A DNA stretch of 64,000 nucleotides from Lingula anatina. Its lineage: Eukaryota > Brachiopoda > Lingulata > Lingulida > Lingulidae. Each line of letters begins with the position of its first letter. Position 1 is the stretch's first letter. Of this stretch, positions 1 to 12,699 are shown piece by piece. The stretch covers positions 263,655 through 327,654 of the forward strand of contig NW_019775458.1 in NCBI RefSeq assembly GCF_001039355.2. The letters are read 5' to 3'. The position numbers and the translations under genes are program-made. The notes under the pieces were generated by a model. That model ran no database searches and had not been told where the DNA came from. It saw nothing but the letters and a program-made list of their open reading frames with translations.

Positions 1-266
1 AAAGCTTTGCTTCATTGTTTATTTTATTTTTTTAATCTCGTCAGTCACTAGTGTCCTGAAAATAGTCTTTTTTTTTAGATTTCCTTTTACGTTATAAATA
101 TACAGTTAGTATCTTGTGGCAGTAAAGGCAATTAACACTGCATCCTTAAAGCTGTGATTATTAAGTGCCACTCTGCTATACAACGTATCATGGTATTATC
201 ATTCAAAACTATTGGCCTCAGTCTCACAGTGGCCTTACAATCGCAGTTCCAAGAGATTAGACTTAA

Positions 267-517
267 TTAAGTTTCAGAATAATGAAATAATAACAATGTA
301 GCCTCTGATGCACACTTTAATATGTAGATATTTTCCCTAAGCTGGCACGCACTGGTATTTACTGCAGTAAGATCCCAAACCTGATAATCGCAAAAATGCG
401 ATTGTACTGGTTGAATTTTTTCCACAGGCACGTTTTCAATGTACCAGTATACAGAGTCTAGATTTTGGAAGTTTTGATATAGATTTTCCATACCAGTGCA
501 GGAGATAATCCGCTCTC
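267..517 (-). CDS. Candidate second exon of the mGluR gene
   Basis: After the donor at 587, the minus strand has a CT-rich tract ending in TTTTAG, followed at 517 by a frame that joins in phase with the large exon (G|GA). The frame stays open to 267. Part of it (YQNFQNLDSVYWYIE) loosely resembles the NFQN...KYSYLKVG stretch that follows the binding domain in group II receptors, but the match is weak. The implied intron is only 70 nt and is mostly microsatellite, which is unlike the other introns here. If the exon is real and unspliced at its end, it would make a secreted receptor that ends at the stop near 267. It may be chance. Confidence 0.25.
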
Positions 518-518
518 C

Positions 519-521
<3 letters not shown>

Positions 522-570
<49 letters not shown>
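522..570. repeat. (GA)n microsatellite
   Basis: An almost pure AG dinucleotide run lies directly beside the mGluR exon donor. On the minus strand it reads (CT)n and would serve as the polypyrimidine tract of the candidate 70-nt intron. Confidence 0.95.
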
Positions 571-572
<2 letters not shown>

Positions 573-587
573 GGGGATATTACGTAC

Positions 588-2043
588 CTAAAAATTCCAC
601 CTTTAAGATATAGTCTTGAAAAAGCTTATGTCCGTCAATCTCCTTCATGGCCGCGCACATGCCTCCCGTGTGGTTCACCCCACACTCATCTTTCATCATG
701 CTCCCCAGGGCTCGGGCCAGGGAGTAAACAGCGTCGTACACGAAGGGGACCTTGGTCTCTTGGACGTGCGCTTTACCGGAAACCTCATACCCGGTGCACT
801 CTTTCTTTCCGAAAGTGTAACCAGTGTTGGGGTCGTCTTTAAACACACACCCATGCGCCATCTCCCAGTATTGCTTGAACCATGGGTTACGGGTGTTGTT
901 CATGGGGTCCAGACTGAGAAAATACTCGTCGAACTCTGGTATGAGGTTCGACTGGAGTTCTATGGTCAATGCACCCTGGGCTGAGATCCCGTTGTTTTGC
1001 ACGGGAGAAACCTGGGTACCCCATCCGTCGCTCGCGATCCACACGAGGCGCGTGACGTTTTTCCTCGTGGCGGCGCTCAGCAGCCCACGCGCATCTTCTC
1101 CGCGAAGGAACAGTATGACGGCCTTTGCCTCTGTCTTTTCTAGTAAATTATCCAGTTTATCATCAAAAATCTTATCCGTTGCAGATGCCGGGATTTTCTC
1201 GGTCGTTGCTATGCAGATGTTCCTGGTTCTCGCCTCGGCGAGGAATGAATCTATCCCCGATTGTCCGTAGTCCCCGTCCGACCCGACGGCCGAAATGTAC
1301 GTCCAGTTGAACAGGGTGACAATGTCCACTAAGGCTTTAGCCTGAAGCTTGTCTGGTGGCACGGTTCGAGCGAAGAAGTCAAAACGCACCTTGTCGCTAA
1401 GCGCAGCGCTGGTGGAAGCGTAGCTGATTTGCGGGATTTTGAATAACCGGAGAAGGTTTGCTACCTGTATGGAGACGCTACTATATGACCCACCAATGAC
1501 CCCAGCGACAGGAGCCGGGGGAGATTTGGGAACGGCTGTAGAGTTGTCCTCACACCAAAAATCATCGACCTCCATTCTCGACAGGGAACCACGCACGTAT
1601 TCCAGGGACTGCTCCAACGCATGGGTATCAGTGGAGCACGTGTCGAAAATGGTGGCTCCGATCGTGATTCCGGGCAAAATCGTCCCATTCCGGTTGATTT
1701 CGTCAATGGCAAAGAGCATGGCCTCCAGTCGCTGTATCCCCCGATCCGGCATAATTTCGCCGCAGTGATCCAGCCCTGCAGCGCCCTTCTGGTGAACGGG
1801 AAAAAGACCCCCGAATATAATCTCGCCCTGAATCCGAGCCGCCTGCGACTCGTAGTGGTCCAAGGGTTGTGTTGATTCCGATGAAGAATTTCGAAACAGC
1901 TCGATATTGTTTTGCTTAAGATGGAGAATTTTTTCAAAATCGTTTGCAGACGAGATTTCGAACGCTGTCATTAATAAAACCACAGCTTCGACACATTTTC
2001 TGATGGTCCCCTCAGATACCAATGGTGCCATATTCGAAATCAT
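588..2043 (-). CDS. Metabotropic glutamate receptor, large 5' coding exon (ligand-binding domain), partial gene
   Basis: This exon encodes the extracellular glutamate-binding Venus-flytrap domain of a class C GPCR. Numbering from the first ATG (2043), residues 5-32 look like a signal peptide (hydrophobic VEAVVLLMTAF). Conserved family blocks are GGLFPVH, GIQRLEAMLFAIDEIN, DTCSTDTHALEQS, GGSYSSVSIQ (about 184-193), YASTS (208-212), GDYGQSG (257-263) and SDGWG (338-342). The Ser/Thr, Tyr and Asp in the last four blocks match glutamate-contact positions of the family. GGSYSSVS and the wording around it resemble vertebrate group II/III (GRM2/3-like) more than group I. The exon ends in KVEFLG at a donor GTACGT, phase 1. 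The Cys-rich domain and seven-helix region are not in the window and should lie to the left. The frame is open upstream of 2043 but has no ATG, so the start is 2043 or the ATG at 2031. The exon is visibly more GC-rich than its flanks. Confidence 0.93.
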
Positions 2044-5000
2044 TGGGATAGCGAAACTTGACACGGCTGCGCCGGGAAATAACCTGAAATATTTAATTGA
2101 AACTCTGATTACCACAGCGTCTGTACATTTTGCCTTCTGACAAACCAAATGCCTTGTAGCCAGTTTCTCGGTCAAATGCAGTCGAGTCGAGGCTGTATTA
2201 ACTGCACTAAAATCGAATTGCGTGTTTTGGTGTCTCGTTGGGCGGGTAACCCTCCCTCAGGGCAATCTCCATAGAACTCATTACAGCGCTCATTGCTTAA
2301 CGCCAACCTACAGAGGTAGTTGTAATTATAGTTACACTACGGTTAATATTCAGATTGAATGCGGCTTGCTCTAAGATGGGATCTCACGAAGCGAGTAAAG
2401 ATATTTTCGATGGTCAGTGTAGTCCCTTTGTATACAATCAGCTGATCGAAAAGTTAGGGGAAAGTAATCAGGCAATACTGAAGAAACACTCAGTTGGGTG
2501 TGAATCATGACTTCCCCATTCAATTACCTCGTTATGAGTTAAGATCAATTGTGTACAGTTTTGGCTGTGTGTTGGAAAATAAATTCAAAACTGGATGTTG
2601 GGGTACATACATGGCCGTTGTCACTTTTGTATATCTTCATCTTGGATAAATTCGTATTAATGTATACATGTTCCTGTGTTCCCTTCTCATCATAGTTCGG
2701 TTCTTTTTTATTTCTTAAGGAAAGGCATAACCGTACAATGTGGAAAAACATCTTGCCAAAAATATTTGTTTCAAAATACACTTAACTATATATGATTACT
2801 TTATGATTTTAACTATTTCAAAGATTTTCTCTCGGGTTGCACAATGAATAACCCAGACGTAATCTTATGAAATAATGGCCGATAACATTTTTTGTTTAGA
2901 GCAAGATGTTCTCAGCACGAAGGTGACGTCTCTATATGTAGATCACTAGATGATCTCTGGTGTAATATGTTTTACAGTGTGAACACAGCCGAACAGTACC
3001 ACAACGTCACCTATGGGACGCGCATTATCTACCCGTCAATATTCTTATTTTGGTCTTGTGTTCAATCTACACCTCTATGTGTAAATGACCCCAATTGTGA
3101 CTGTAAGAGACGCCAAAAAGCATCGATCACCTTGCAGTCTTGATGAGGAACACATGTGCACGTGGCAATGTGTTCGTTTAAGCGTTTTCGTGCCGTCATC
3201 TGCAAATTCCACAAGAGCTGGGTCGCGATCCTTTGGCTTAAACTTATAACATTATAACATAAAATCTTTATGTGTGTACGTTACAATTTAAAACTGTACA
3301 CAGTGTTGTAGTATCCAATATTATATTACCTTACGTTGTATAGGTATATCTGACTGTTTCGACTTTAAATTAAACGTAAATATAAAGATAAACAAGTAGA
3401 TCAAGGGGTGCTATGAGTTATATATTTTTTATAAAGATGTTGCTTAAAGTCTACCTCTTTTTTTCTTCCTTGCAGCTTATCTTGGCATCCTCAGCAATTA
3501 CATCTATCGTATGCTACGGCAAGGCGATACTGAAGCAGTGAAGCAGCAGCGCACCTGTAAGAGAAGAAAAGTTTATATACATCGCACTCAAAAGAAACGT
3601 GCGTATGAGCAAAATGTGATTGTGAATGATACATGTATGACACACTTAAAACATCGCAGTGTCATTTTTCAAATTAAAACATACTTTTTCTGTTTTGATA
3701 AAAAACATAAATTATCCCCCATAGGACTACTTCAAAAGATTACAACATACTAGTGATATTTCATATTCAATCCCAATGCCCAATGTAAACGTAAAACACT
3801 GCAATATACAAAGCTGCTTGTGATGAAAGTAAAACAGTCTGAGCCTACATGCATGTAAATTAGATAAATCTGGACGCACTACATTCATAAGGCGGTTTTT
3901 TATGCTATATGGTCTACGGAGGCTAGAAAGCCTATGATAAATTGCTCATTTTGGAGATGTTCCAACTCTGCCTCCCAATAAAGTTTTATGCCACCTTTAC
4001 TGACAAAAAACTGATATATTTATCCTATAGACCCTTTGGCAGTGCATTGATCTTTTTGTACTTCGTTAAATCATTCGTAAAATCATGTATGTACTCTGGT
4101 ATGAGATCTACCAAAGCATGCAGAACACCCAGGTATACTGAACTCTGCGGCTAAAACATGAGGGGCCGCAAACCTGCCTGACACATATTACTCAGTTTAT
4201 GTCAGTTTATTCTATTTATTTTTCATCTATGTCTTTATTATCATGTGCATAAAATCACATTTGGATTCTTAGAAAATTTAAGGCCTATAAAGCAGCACCT
4301 TTTGCTACAAAGTAGTATGACCGCAATTATCAAATTTTCGAGATCCAAAACTTATTTTTATAATTTTTTATCTATAAAACCTTGTTTTAACATATCAAGA
4401 TATTTATATCTAACTAAGACTGTTTAGATACGTCGTGGTCTGCCGTGCTGTCAAATTAAACAGACCAACATTATTTGTGAAAGTCTATGGTGAAACTGTG
4501 AATGAGCGCTGCCGATCTCGGTTGTTCACGGAATCGTTAGTACCGTCCCTTATATGACGTGCCCTCACAGAAGGTACAGGCAAGTCTGACGTGCATCAGT
4601 AATAAAATGATACAAAAGTGAGACTTCGTGCAAGTACGTTAAAATAGCTGCATTAATATTGGAGATAAACTTAGTCTCATGGGGAGATGAACAACCCTTT
4701 TTCATTCACCAAAGTAATTTATTGTGTGTCGGGGCTCTGATATCCAATACACAGTTCATCTTTGTTAACTTTCAATTAGACAACCGGGAATCTTGGCGAG
4801 GTTCTAATTGGCACCTTACCTAGCTGAAATTCCGACTGGCATCTCATATTGTCAATCTTCCTTGCTCAGAGTTTCGACTGCGGTATAATAAAATTCTAAC
4901 AATTTTTTCTGTGGTCTTTTTACTAATCCAGTCTTTCATTTAAACACTTACCATACCTCCAATTTATTGGGTCTTGGATATCCTCATTTGCAACTTTTCA

Positions 5001-7310
5001 TGAATTCATTACAAACAGAAATATCCGACAGAGTGATTACAATCAGTAACGACGACGATCAAATGGCAGCAATGGTCATGAACCTAAACAGCAGCAGAAT
5101 TATATATCACCACTTTCTTCAAATGTCACATATGCGACAAGAGGAAACGCATCGATCTGTATGCCATAGTTTGTCTTTTGAATAATTTCATTAAATTGTC
5201 ATCTTCTGCTTGAACTTTGTCAACTTTGCAGAGATCTGACGCTGCTTGCCAGCATATATATGTATAATTCCAATACTCTGAAGACTGAATACCTCGTGGT
5301 AACATGCTTAATGACTTTTGCATTTGATATGTATTACGGAAAACCCAATGTTTACCGTTTAATGTAGAAACACTCAGTCAGTGTTCTTCCCTCAACTGTC
5401 CCAAAGCTACAAGGGAACGTTTTAGATAAAGAGCATACTATCAACTTCATATATTGTAAATCTTTCTTGTGAAACACACACTACTTGTATTTAAAAGGTC
5501 TTTTTGGGGAACGAGTACTGACAGACATTTAGACCATATACTAGCATTATATATTTGGAAGCAGGGAACCGATTTTCTCTCCCAAACCAATCCTGCTAGT
5601 ACGACGCTTATGCAATGCTTGGAAACCCCTAGATGAGATTGTTAAGGTTTAATATACCGTCGTGTCTAAACGGAGAGCATACGCATGGGAATTCTGCCTT
5701 CCATGGAGATGCTTTGATTTTTACATCCAATTAACAGTCCATGTTATAAACCTAATTTCAGACTCTAAATGTATAGCATGACATTGTATTTAAGTGGAGG
5801 TTCAAAGGAGGCCCTGAAAAGCCATTGCCTGCCTTAAGCTACTTCTGCGCGCACCAACGATGCCATATACTCCTACACCAAGTCTTGATTCACCAAGGGT
5901 AATCCTGGCGTTCTAGCTGGAACTGCGAGGTTTAATTGAAAACATCGATCTAGAAGTCCTCTCTTTAAGTGCTTGCGCATTCCTCTTAATTAATACCCTC
6001 ATTTAAGCTGGGTTCGATTAGTGGTCGATCACGTGAATGACATTTTGATAGCGCATGCCTCCATGAGCAATTTGCGGAAACAGCACTGTGAAATGATTGG
6101 TCATTTGTTTTCGCGTGCATTGGCTTAGCACCAAATGAACTCTTCGTACTTTTGGAGGATGAGAATACAAATCTGATTACGTTACATCTTCCATCATATT
6201 TATACGTGGATAAAAGAAATAAATGTAATTTCAATCGATTTCACTTCTTGCAAAAAAAAAATGACATTCCACACACTTGCAAATATTCGAAAAACAGACT
6301 TCAGATGTGTATACATATATGCACATGCTTTAATCAAATTGCCCTAATCATTTTCTATATATCTGTTCATTTGTCAAGTTTGACTAACGGAATGTAAAGG
6401 AAAGTCCAATAGAATTTTGTTGTTTTCGGCATTATATGGCCTACCAAAGAAAAAAAATAAGAAGTAAAATCGAAATAGAAAATAAATGAACAAATAATAT
6501 AGTTTAGCCTAGTTACCACTGTGACACTTGGGGACACCTTACAATAGCCTCATTGGTACAGAGAAACTGACCATACCTAATTCAGAGACCTTTGCTTTGT
6601 AATGCTGCTTGTTTTGTGACATAAACTTGCCGCTTTTAATTTCGTAGTCCCCGTTCAAAATATGTGGCAATTAACCTGACAATTTAAGGCCAGAAATTAT
6701 GAACAATTTGCTTTCAATTGTAACGCTAGTGACAAGTGCGGTATTATATGGGTATGAATTGTTTTTTCATGGTCTTGACACAAGACAGAATTTACTTATT
6801 TGAAATTTAGAATGAAGAGACTACATCCGACAGCACTGCATGGTGTCAGTGTTCATGACTGTCGAGAGTTAATGAATAGTGTTGAAACCCTTTCGAAAGA
6901 TCACGCTTCTTAAAATCTAAAGCGATTTCAAATTGCCAACAACCCACGCTGTGAAGTTAGAACGAACATGCATTTTGCCTTGAAGTTACTGCGTTGACGT
7001 GTATCATATAATACTCTTCTATTCCATAAATCAACCCCAGTTGTCACAAGCACGGTTATACAATCGTAGGATTGACACCTAACCGTGTTCAACTTTTGTG
7101 TCAGGATACTTTTTAGTCATTTAACCGTAGGGCTTTATTATGTTCGCCCTTCTCTCGAAAGGCCATTAGGCCAAAACCCGTCCTTCCCATTAAGGTATAT
7201 CCATTATGGAAGGATTATATTTCAAATAAGCTATTGCTATTAATCAACCTTGTAACACTTCGCCAACGTTAAGTTCCAAAAATGAGTTACTTTATCGAAA
7301 TTACCTGCAT
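2044..7310. other. Non-coding upstream of the mGluR exon
   Basis: I see no convincing gene. Short open frames here carry no recognisable domain or conserved composition. The receptor promoter and 5' UTR should be in the part nearest 2044, but no TATA box or strong motif stands out. The stretch is AT-rich with ordinary composition. Confidence 0.6.
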
Positions 7311-7562
7311 GTAGCCTAGCAAAATTTTAGGCTTCTTGCAAACTGCAATGTTGCTGCACATTTGCAAAAAAGGAATTTTATAATGCAAATAAGGCACTGT
7401 TTTAATTTGAAAGGATACGATTAAAGACTTCTAGCAAACTTGCTGCAAACTTTGAATGCTCTTGCAAATTTGCAGCAAATTTGCAGCAACATTTTTTTTA
7501 CTTGCCACAACCAGCAAACAGTCTTACGTATATACCGTTAAGTTTGCAGCAAACTTACTATT
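7311..7562. repeat. Cluster of TTTGCAGCAAA-type words
   Basis: Within 250 bp the words CTTGCAAA, TTGCTGCAAA, TTTGCAGCAAA and GCAGCAAAC recur many times on both strands. Both the spacing and the palindromic character (TTTGC AGCAAA) vary. It is not a clean tandem array. It may be a decayed mobile element or a low-complexity expansion. Confidence 0.55.
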
Positions 7563-7569
7563 TCGACCT

Positions 7570-7694
7570 GCATGCTAAGATGTAATTAGGATCTTATTTA
7601 TAATTGGAGGTGATTTTTGTACTCATTTTGGTTTTGTTGATGAATTACACGCATGTCATCATGCATCCCCTCCTAACAAACATGTTGGCAAGAA
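7570..7694 (+). repeat. Direct repeat, copy 1 (about 125 bp)
   Basis: From GCATGCTAAGATGTAATTAG to CATGTTGGCAAGAA this stretch is repeated with modest divergence at 8421-8546 in the same orientation. The pair brackets a MITE copy. Function unknown; it could be a solo element inserted twice or a local segmental duplication. Confidence 0.8.
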
Positions 7695-7848
7695 CCAAGA
7701 AGACATATCATGTTCCAGTCTACATCATGTAATTCTCTCTTTTATGGAGGTAGGCATTATACATATGTTCCGATTGAAATGTACTTATTGCCATGTACCA
7801 CAGACAGAAGCCAACAACCAAAGTTCTAAGCTTAAACTTTTCAGCAAG

Positions 7849-8087
7849 TAACACCCCATTTCCATAGATTTTTAGATCGATCTATCCCTGTGGGGAGTCT
7901 CACTAGATTACTGTCAGCTTGGCCGGCTTAAGCGTCTGTCTCGTATACTAAAAGCTGTAAGAGGGTAATTAACTATGGTGCCCGCTCGGCTGACTGCAAT
8001 TTAGCGTGAACCCTTAGGGAGTTAGGTCGATCTAAAGCTTAATCTTTACCGGTAGATCGATCTAAATCTCTGGGAAAGCACCCTAAG
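7849..8087 (+). mobile_element. MITE family A, copy 1
   Basis: A non-coding element of about 240 bp, starting at TAACACCCCATTTCC and ending at GGGAAAGCACCCTAAG. Subterminal segments around TTTAGATCGATCTA are inverted relative to each other, so the ends are imperfect terminal inverted repeats. Two further copies occur at 16076-16297 (reverse) and 46254-46486. TAA flanks the ends in the copies seen, as expected of a 3-bp target duplication of the PIF/Harbinger kind (inference). No transposase is encoded. Confidence 0.8.
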
Positions 8088-8420
8088 AAACAACAAATAG
8101 CCGTGTAACAGACTACTGAGTACTTAGTCCTATCCCTAGTAGACCGTTTTAACACTCTCTTGGAAGACTGTTAATAGAGATGTAACATACAAGTATGTTC
8201 CTAAATGAACAAAACAAACTTCCCTGACACTTTAATTTGGGTCACTGTTCCAAGACATCTGATGATATCTAAAAACCGCCAACAAAAGCACATTTCAAAT
8301 ATATTAACATAACTGTATATGCATTATTTTTATAATCAGGATACAAGACAAATTTTTATGTTTCAATAAGAGCTCAATCGCGTGTGAAATCTGATATTTT
8401 CAAGATTACCCTGAATATAT

Positions 8421-8543
8421 GCATGCTGGGATTTAATTAGGATCTTATTTAATATTGGAGGTGATTTCTGTACTAATTTTTGATTTTGTTGATTAAGTAA
8501 ACGAATGTCATCATGCATCCCCTCCTAATAAACATGTTGGCAA

Positions 8544-8546
<3 letters not shown>
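8421..8546 (+). repeat. Direct repeat, copy 2 (about 126 bp)
   Basis: This is the second copy of the repeat at 7570-7694, sharing ATTAGGATCTTATTTA, GGAGGTGATTT and TCATCATGCATCCCCTCCTA. It runs directly into a (TA)n(GA)n microsatellite. Confidence 0.8.

Positions 8547-8621
<75 letters not shown>
8547..8621. repeat. Compound (TA)n(GA)n microsatellite
   Basis: About 36 bp of TA repeats passes without interruption into about 39 bp of GA repeats. An open frame through it (SLSLSL/IYIYIY) is an artefact of the repeat. Confidence 0.95.
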
Positions 8622-8622
<1 letters not shown>

Positions 8623-10640
8623 ACTATGTATGTCAGACGAGACTCGTTTAGAATTCAAATATATAAATAAATGATACAACCTTTCTTTTAATGAAACAAG
8701 CAATACATACTCGTGTTGTGTATTTGAAATTTGCAAAACTACAGATTTGTCGGAATTGGGTGGCTTTTGTACAAATCAATGGTTCGTTACTCAGAGGGAA
8801 TAGAGATCAATATGATTTAATTGTATGAATACTCTTTGTTCGAGACAAACTATCTTGCCACTTCCGTGAGCAAAATGTTGAGTGAAAAATACTCACAGCA
8901 AAATGTAATTGAATTCATCATCTCCTTTTTTACCATTCTATTTTAGACAAATCTAACATGCAGTGGTGACTCATTTTCTAAAACAAGTATAAACTCTACC
9001 ACAGCTAAAGTTTACTCCTTGGAATAAAGTAATGGTTTATAGTACATGTAGTTCTAGATATACACGCCTAATATTCGTCGATTTTGTAATCAGTCTGAAA
9101 CTACGCACCCTTTTTATTGAATATTGCCGTACATTGTTGTACGTTGTGTGAACTTGTTCACCGACTTACCACCATAGTCCACAAACCTTGTCCTCTTGAT
9201 GTTGTGTTATACTGGCGAAAAGGCGATTTACTTGGGAACTCAGTACGTACTTTTATTTATTTATACATATTTTTGCTGCCCGATAGCCTGGATACAATGA
9301 TCTAATTTGACATAAGATTGTTAATGCATGTCTTCACGTGTGCCTGTATTCATCGTATTAAATATAGATGCTCATGTTACTGTTACCACGGTATTCTCTG
9401 CCTGACAGAGCACCTGTTCTCTTTATTGGAACCAAACGTGGTTTAATACTCTCCATGCGTTCAGGCTGCCAAACAATTACCGACATTGCACAGAACACAG
9501 ACTTAAATATATCTCACATAAGGAAGGTTCGTACCTATCATGTTATTACTTGTACCTCGTTAAGTCTTAAATGTCACTGATCCATCACGTTATGTAAATT
9601 GAATTTTCTGCGCATATTTTTGTAGATTGTACAATCTAAATATCGTGAAGGGAAAATATTTTCTCCAACACCCAATTTTTGTAAATGAAAATAGTTGATC
9701 TTACCTCGGCCCTCGTCTGATAACAGAGACAAGACCCACATTGGAACTGTAAATTTAAACTTTAGAAATCCAAGTTCGTTTATGCCACAAGTTCTATTGG
9801 GCCCGAACCTCAAGCTTATTCATAGACGCAGAAAAATTATAAAGTCACATTATTTCTATTTAAATTGACAATAGGTAGTCGTTAATTTTATCCAAGAATA
9901 GCAGAACAAAACATCAGATAGGAATTTCATCAGCTTTGTTACACACTAAGAATAAAGCAGTGATTATTTTAACCTACAGCTTCACAAGGTACTGTTCTAT
10001 TGCTGACTGGAGAAAAACTTCTGTTTTGTTCTTGGCATGCAGTAGAATTAGATGCCTTTGCGCATTGTGCACGTCTTGAATGCGGAGACCAGATTACAGA
10101 AACAGATTAAAATTAGCCATCTTAAGAATGGCCATTAAGAACCATTGTAATTATTATTTATACGAATGTCCATTACACTTCACTGATATGGGTACGCATG
10201 AACGGGTCCATTGAAATTCGATTAAATGCTCGTCATCATCATTGGCATGAAGAGGCCAGGGATGGTTCAATTCCCTTGTGATCACTTTAGACTTATTTAT
10301 GCCATATAAATTCGGTTAATTCATATAAAGTATGATACGTTTAATTAAGATTTGTTTACATCAAACTGCCTCATCTCGCCGAGTTGGGGTGTATGTCGTT
10401 TGTTGGTCATTTTGCTCGATATCATTCGTACAAATTGAGTTCTTGGCTGATTATATCTTATTCACTGTCAATTTAATCATTTTTGATGAATGGATACGGA
10501 TTAAGATGTACTTCAGCGCACATTTACTTTGACGAGAGAATTATAAATATTGCACTTCTATTACAGTTCGTTGTCATAGAAAAAAAAAGGATTCAAAATT
10601 CTAGATGTATTGTCAAGATTTGTTTGTTTTAAACACTTCA
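8622..10640. other. Non-coding stretch, no supported gene
   Basis: Open frames at 9117-9305 and 9368-9580 are short and have no recognised domain. The second lies between an AG and a GT but matches no family convincingly. I see nothing else. Confidence 0.5.
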
Positions 10641-10641
10641 T

Positions 10642-10644
<3 letters not shown>

Positions 10645-10691
<47 letters not shown>

Positions 10692-10692
10692 G
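10645..10692. repeat. (CT)n microsatellite
   Basis: A run of TC dinucleotides with a single TTT interruption, followed by unique sequence. Confidence 0.93.
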
Positions 10693-10805
10693 TTTCGAAT
10701 TTCCTTTCCTTTCTTGCCACTGAACTACCTTTAAGAGTCGTCTATGACTCGTACACTTAACTGAGCTTTCTAGGTTGATCTGATAACTGCTAACCCAGTC
10801 CCATC

Positions 10806-11040
10806 AGGACTTTTAAACGGATTGGGCATTTACTAACAGTACACGCAAATCTTTTAGCACTAACACCCATATTAACAACATAACCCACGAATTAACCACC
10901 ACTACCAGAGCGGATGAATGTTAAGGCTAGGAATCGCGTTGGTGTGTTGGTTAATTCATGGCTTATGTGGTTAATGTGGGCGTTTGTGCTAAAAGATATG
11001 TGGGTAGTGTTAGTAAACGCCTAATCCGTTTATAAGACCT
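10806..11040. mobile_element. Foldback/MITE with arms of about 100 bp
   Basis: The left arm (AGGACTTTTAAACGGATT...) and the right arm (...AATCCGTTTATAAGACCT) are reverse complements over about 100 bp with scattered mismatches. They include TCTTTTAGCAC, TTACTAACA and GAATTAACCA in both arms. The centre is about 35 bp. No open frame is present. This is the structure of a non-autonomous foldback DNA element. Confidence 0.85.
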
Positions 11041-11046
11041 GCCCAT

Positions 11047-12690
11047 GGTGTCTGCCCAAATAAATGTCTAGATGACCAGTAATCCTAAACAGAAGACGTT
11101 AACTTACGTAAAAGCATCACATTTGAAACTCGGTTATTTCTAAATTGACCAAAAAACATTCACTTCTAATGTAATTACACAATTCTTACATTGAACGTAC
11201 CTGATTTGTCTTTGAGGTTTTACACATCATCCATAGATGCCTCTGAAGTATTATTATTTGATGAGCCGCGATTGGATTTGCGGTGAATTTCGACAGAAAC
11301 GCGCAGGGTTGCAGTCTGATTGCTCAAAACGATCAAAGAATCTAGATGGCTGTTCTTATATTGACCTATACCGCCGCTCAATCAAGGCAATGACAGGCAG
11401 TCACACCGCCCCCAACGTGGCAAATATGAAAATATTACTCTTGTTCTACTAGAGTGACAAACGAGTAGCTTGAAATAAGGCCAATAACGCTAAGACGCTG
11501 TTCCATTGTGCGTTGTTCATACGCCAACTTTGTCGCCACTGTCACTTAACTTAAATGGACAATACGACACGCATAGATTTCTTAAAACCAAATCAATAGT
11601 CATAATGCGCGACTGGTTTGTTTTTATAACGCATCAATGAAGTCGCACAAAACAGACCACTTCGACGATAACATACCACGTGTGTTTCAATGTGAAGATT
11701 ATAAAACAATTGATGCGATCATTAAAACTACATGTAGCCACGTGGCTTTTCTGTTTCTATTGGGTCGCTCTCGTTTGTTAACCACACCACTTTGTAATGC
11801 CACTGCTTTATTCACCAAAGTGAATTGAAATATCACAAACTTACATTTTCGATGAAAATTCATTTCCGTAAACCTAAAATAATATTAATGTTGTGTTATT
11901 TAACGTGCGCATTAACTTCTAATTTTAAATGGATTTTGAATTCAGCTAAAACAAAAGACTTACGATAAAATTAGAGACCCAATGGTCGTTTCTGTTCTCA
12001 GCGAAACAATTATAGAGCTAATGCTCTAAAACGATCGATAGGAATAGGAAAATACAACTGCTACCTATTTAAAAGAATGGTGGACCCAGAAACAAGACCA
12101 GTGACTTTGGAATAGCTATTCCTGCGTTCCATCATTCAAAACCATTTTAATTAAATCCCAGAATTTCATTTTCGTGGCTTATTAGTCCAGTCGTCACACA
12201 AAAACCCTCAGTGTTTTATGCTGCGATGATACTGATAACATTGGTTAGAGTGCAGTGGTTATCTTTCTTCTTCCCTAAACTGACTTTAACAAAACAATGT
12301 CTTTTCTTTTAAACCGAACACAAGATCAAATCGTAGTGAATATCTATGGCGGAAAATCAAAATGTCGGATATCAATAAAGATTACATTATATTCTCCAGA
12401 TAAAACCAGATATGTGCACACCATGTAATATCTTAGAACAACGCTAATTATGCCTGATATGTTACATTATTGTCCCTCGGTACAACATTTAAAATCATTA
12501 AATCTGCCAGGGCTCGCAAAGATTTGAAAGCTAGTATCCGGTACAGTTTTAGAGGCGGAAACGATGGGATCAAGAGAGAGGTGTCTTATTTTCTAGAACA
12601 AAATGATGGAATCAACATATATTTATCACCGCCAGTATTATTATTAGAGACCAACTACAGTAATGATAAAAATATCACAGGTTAGACCAT
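11047..12690. other. Non-coding stretch, no supported gene
   Basis: Several 60-70 codon frames occur, including 12470-12685 with a vaguely cadherin-like composition, but none has a recognisable motif. I see no repeats of note. Confidence 0.5.
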
Positions 12691-12699
12691 GTCAAAGAT

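Noticed and set aside
616-1937. Several plus-strand and one minus-strand frames of 60-158 codons
   Set aside because: They are shadows of the mGluR exon in other frames and show no domain of their own.
7570-8546. Direct repeats considered as LTRs of a small retroelement
   Set aside because: The copies are only 125 bp, lack TG...CA ends and any primer-binding site, and enclose a MITE rather than gag/pol.
8473-8736. Frame with SLSLSL and IYIYIY
   Set aside because: It is the translation of the (TA)n(GA)n microsatellite.
9368-9580. A possible exon (LFIGTKRGLILSM) that faintly recalls an LDL-receptor-type propeller
   Set aside because: Acceptor and donor are weak, no YWTD motif or EGF Cys pattern is present, and no neighbouring exon fits.
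12470-12685. Frame with vaguely cadherin-like composition
   Set aside because: No DxD, LDRE or DxNDN motif; similarity is not above chance.
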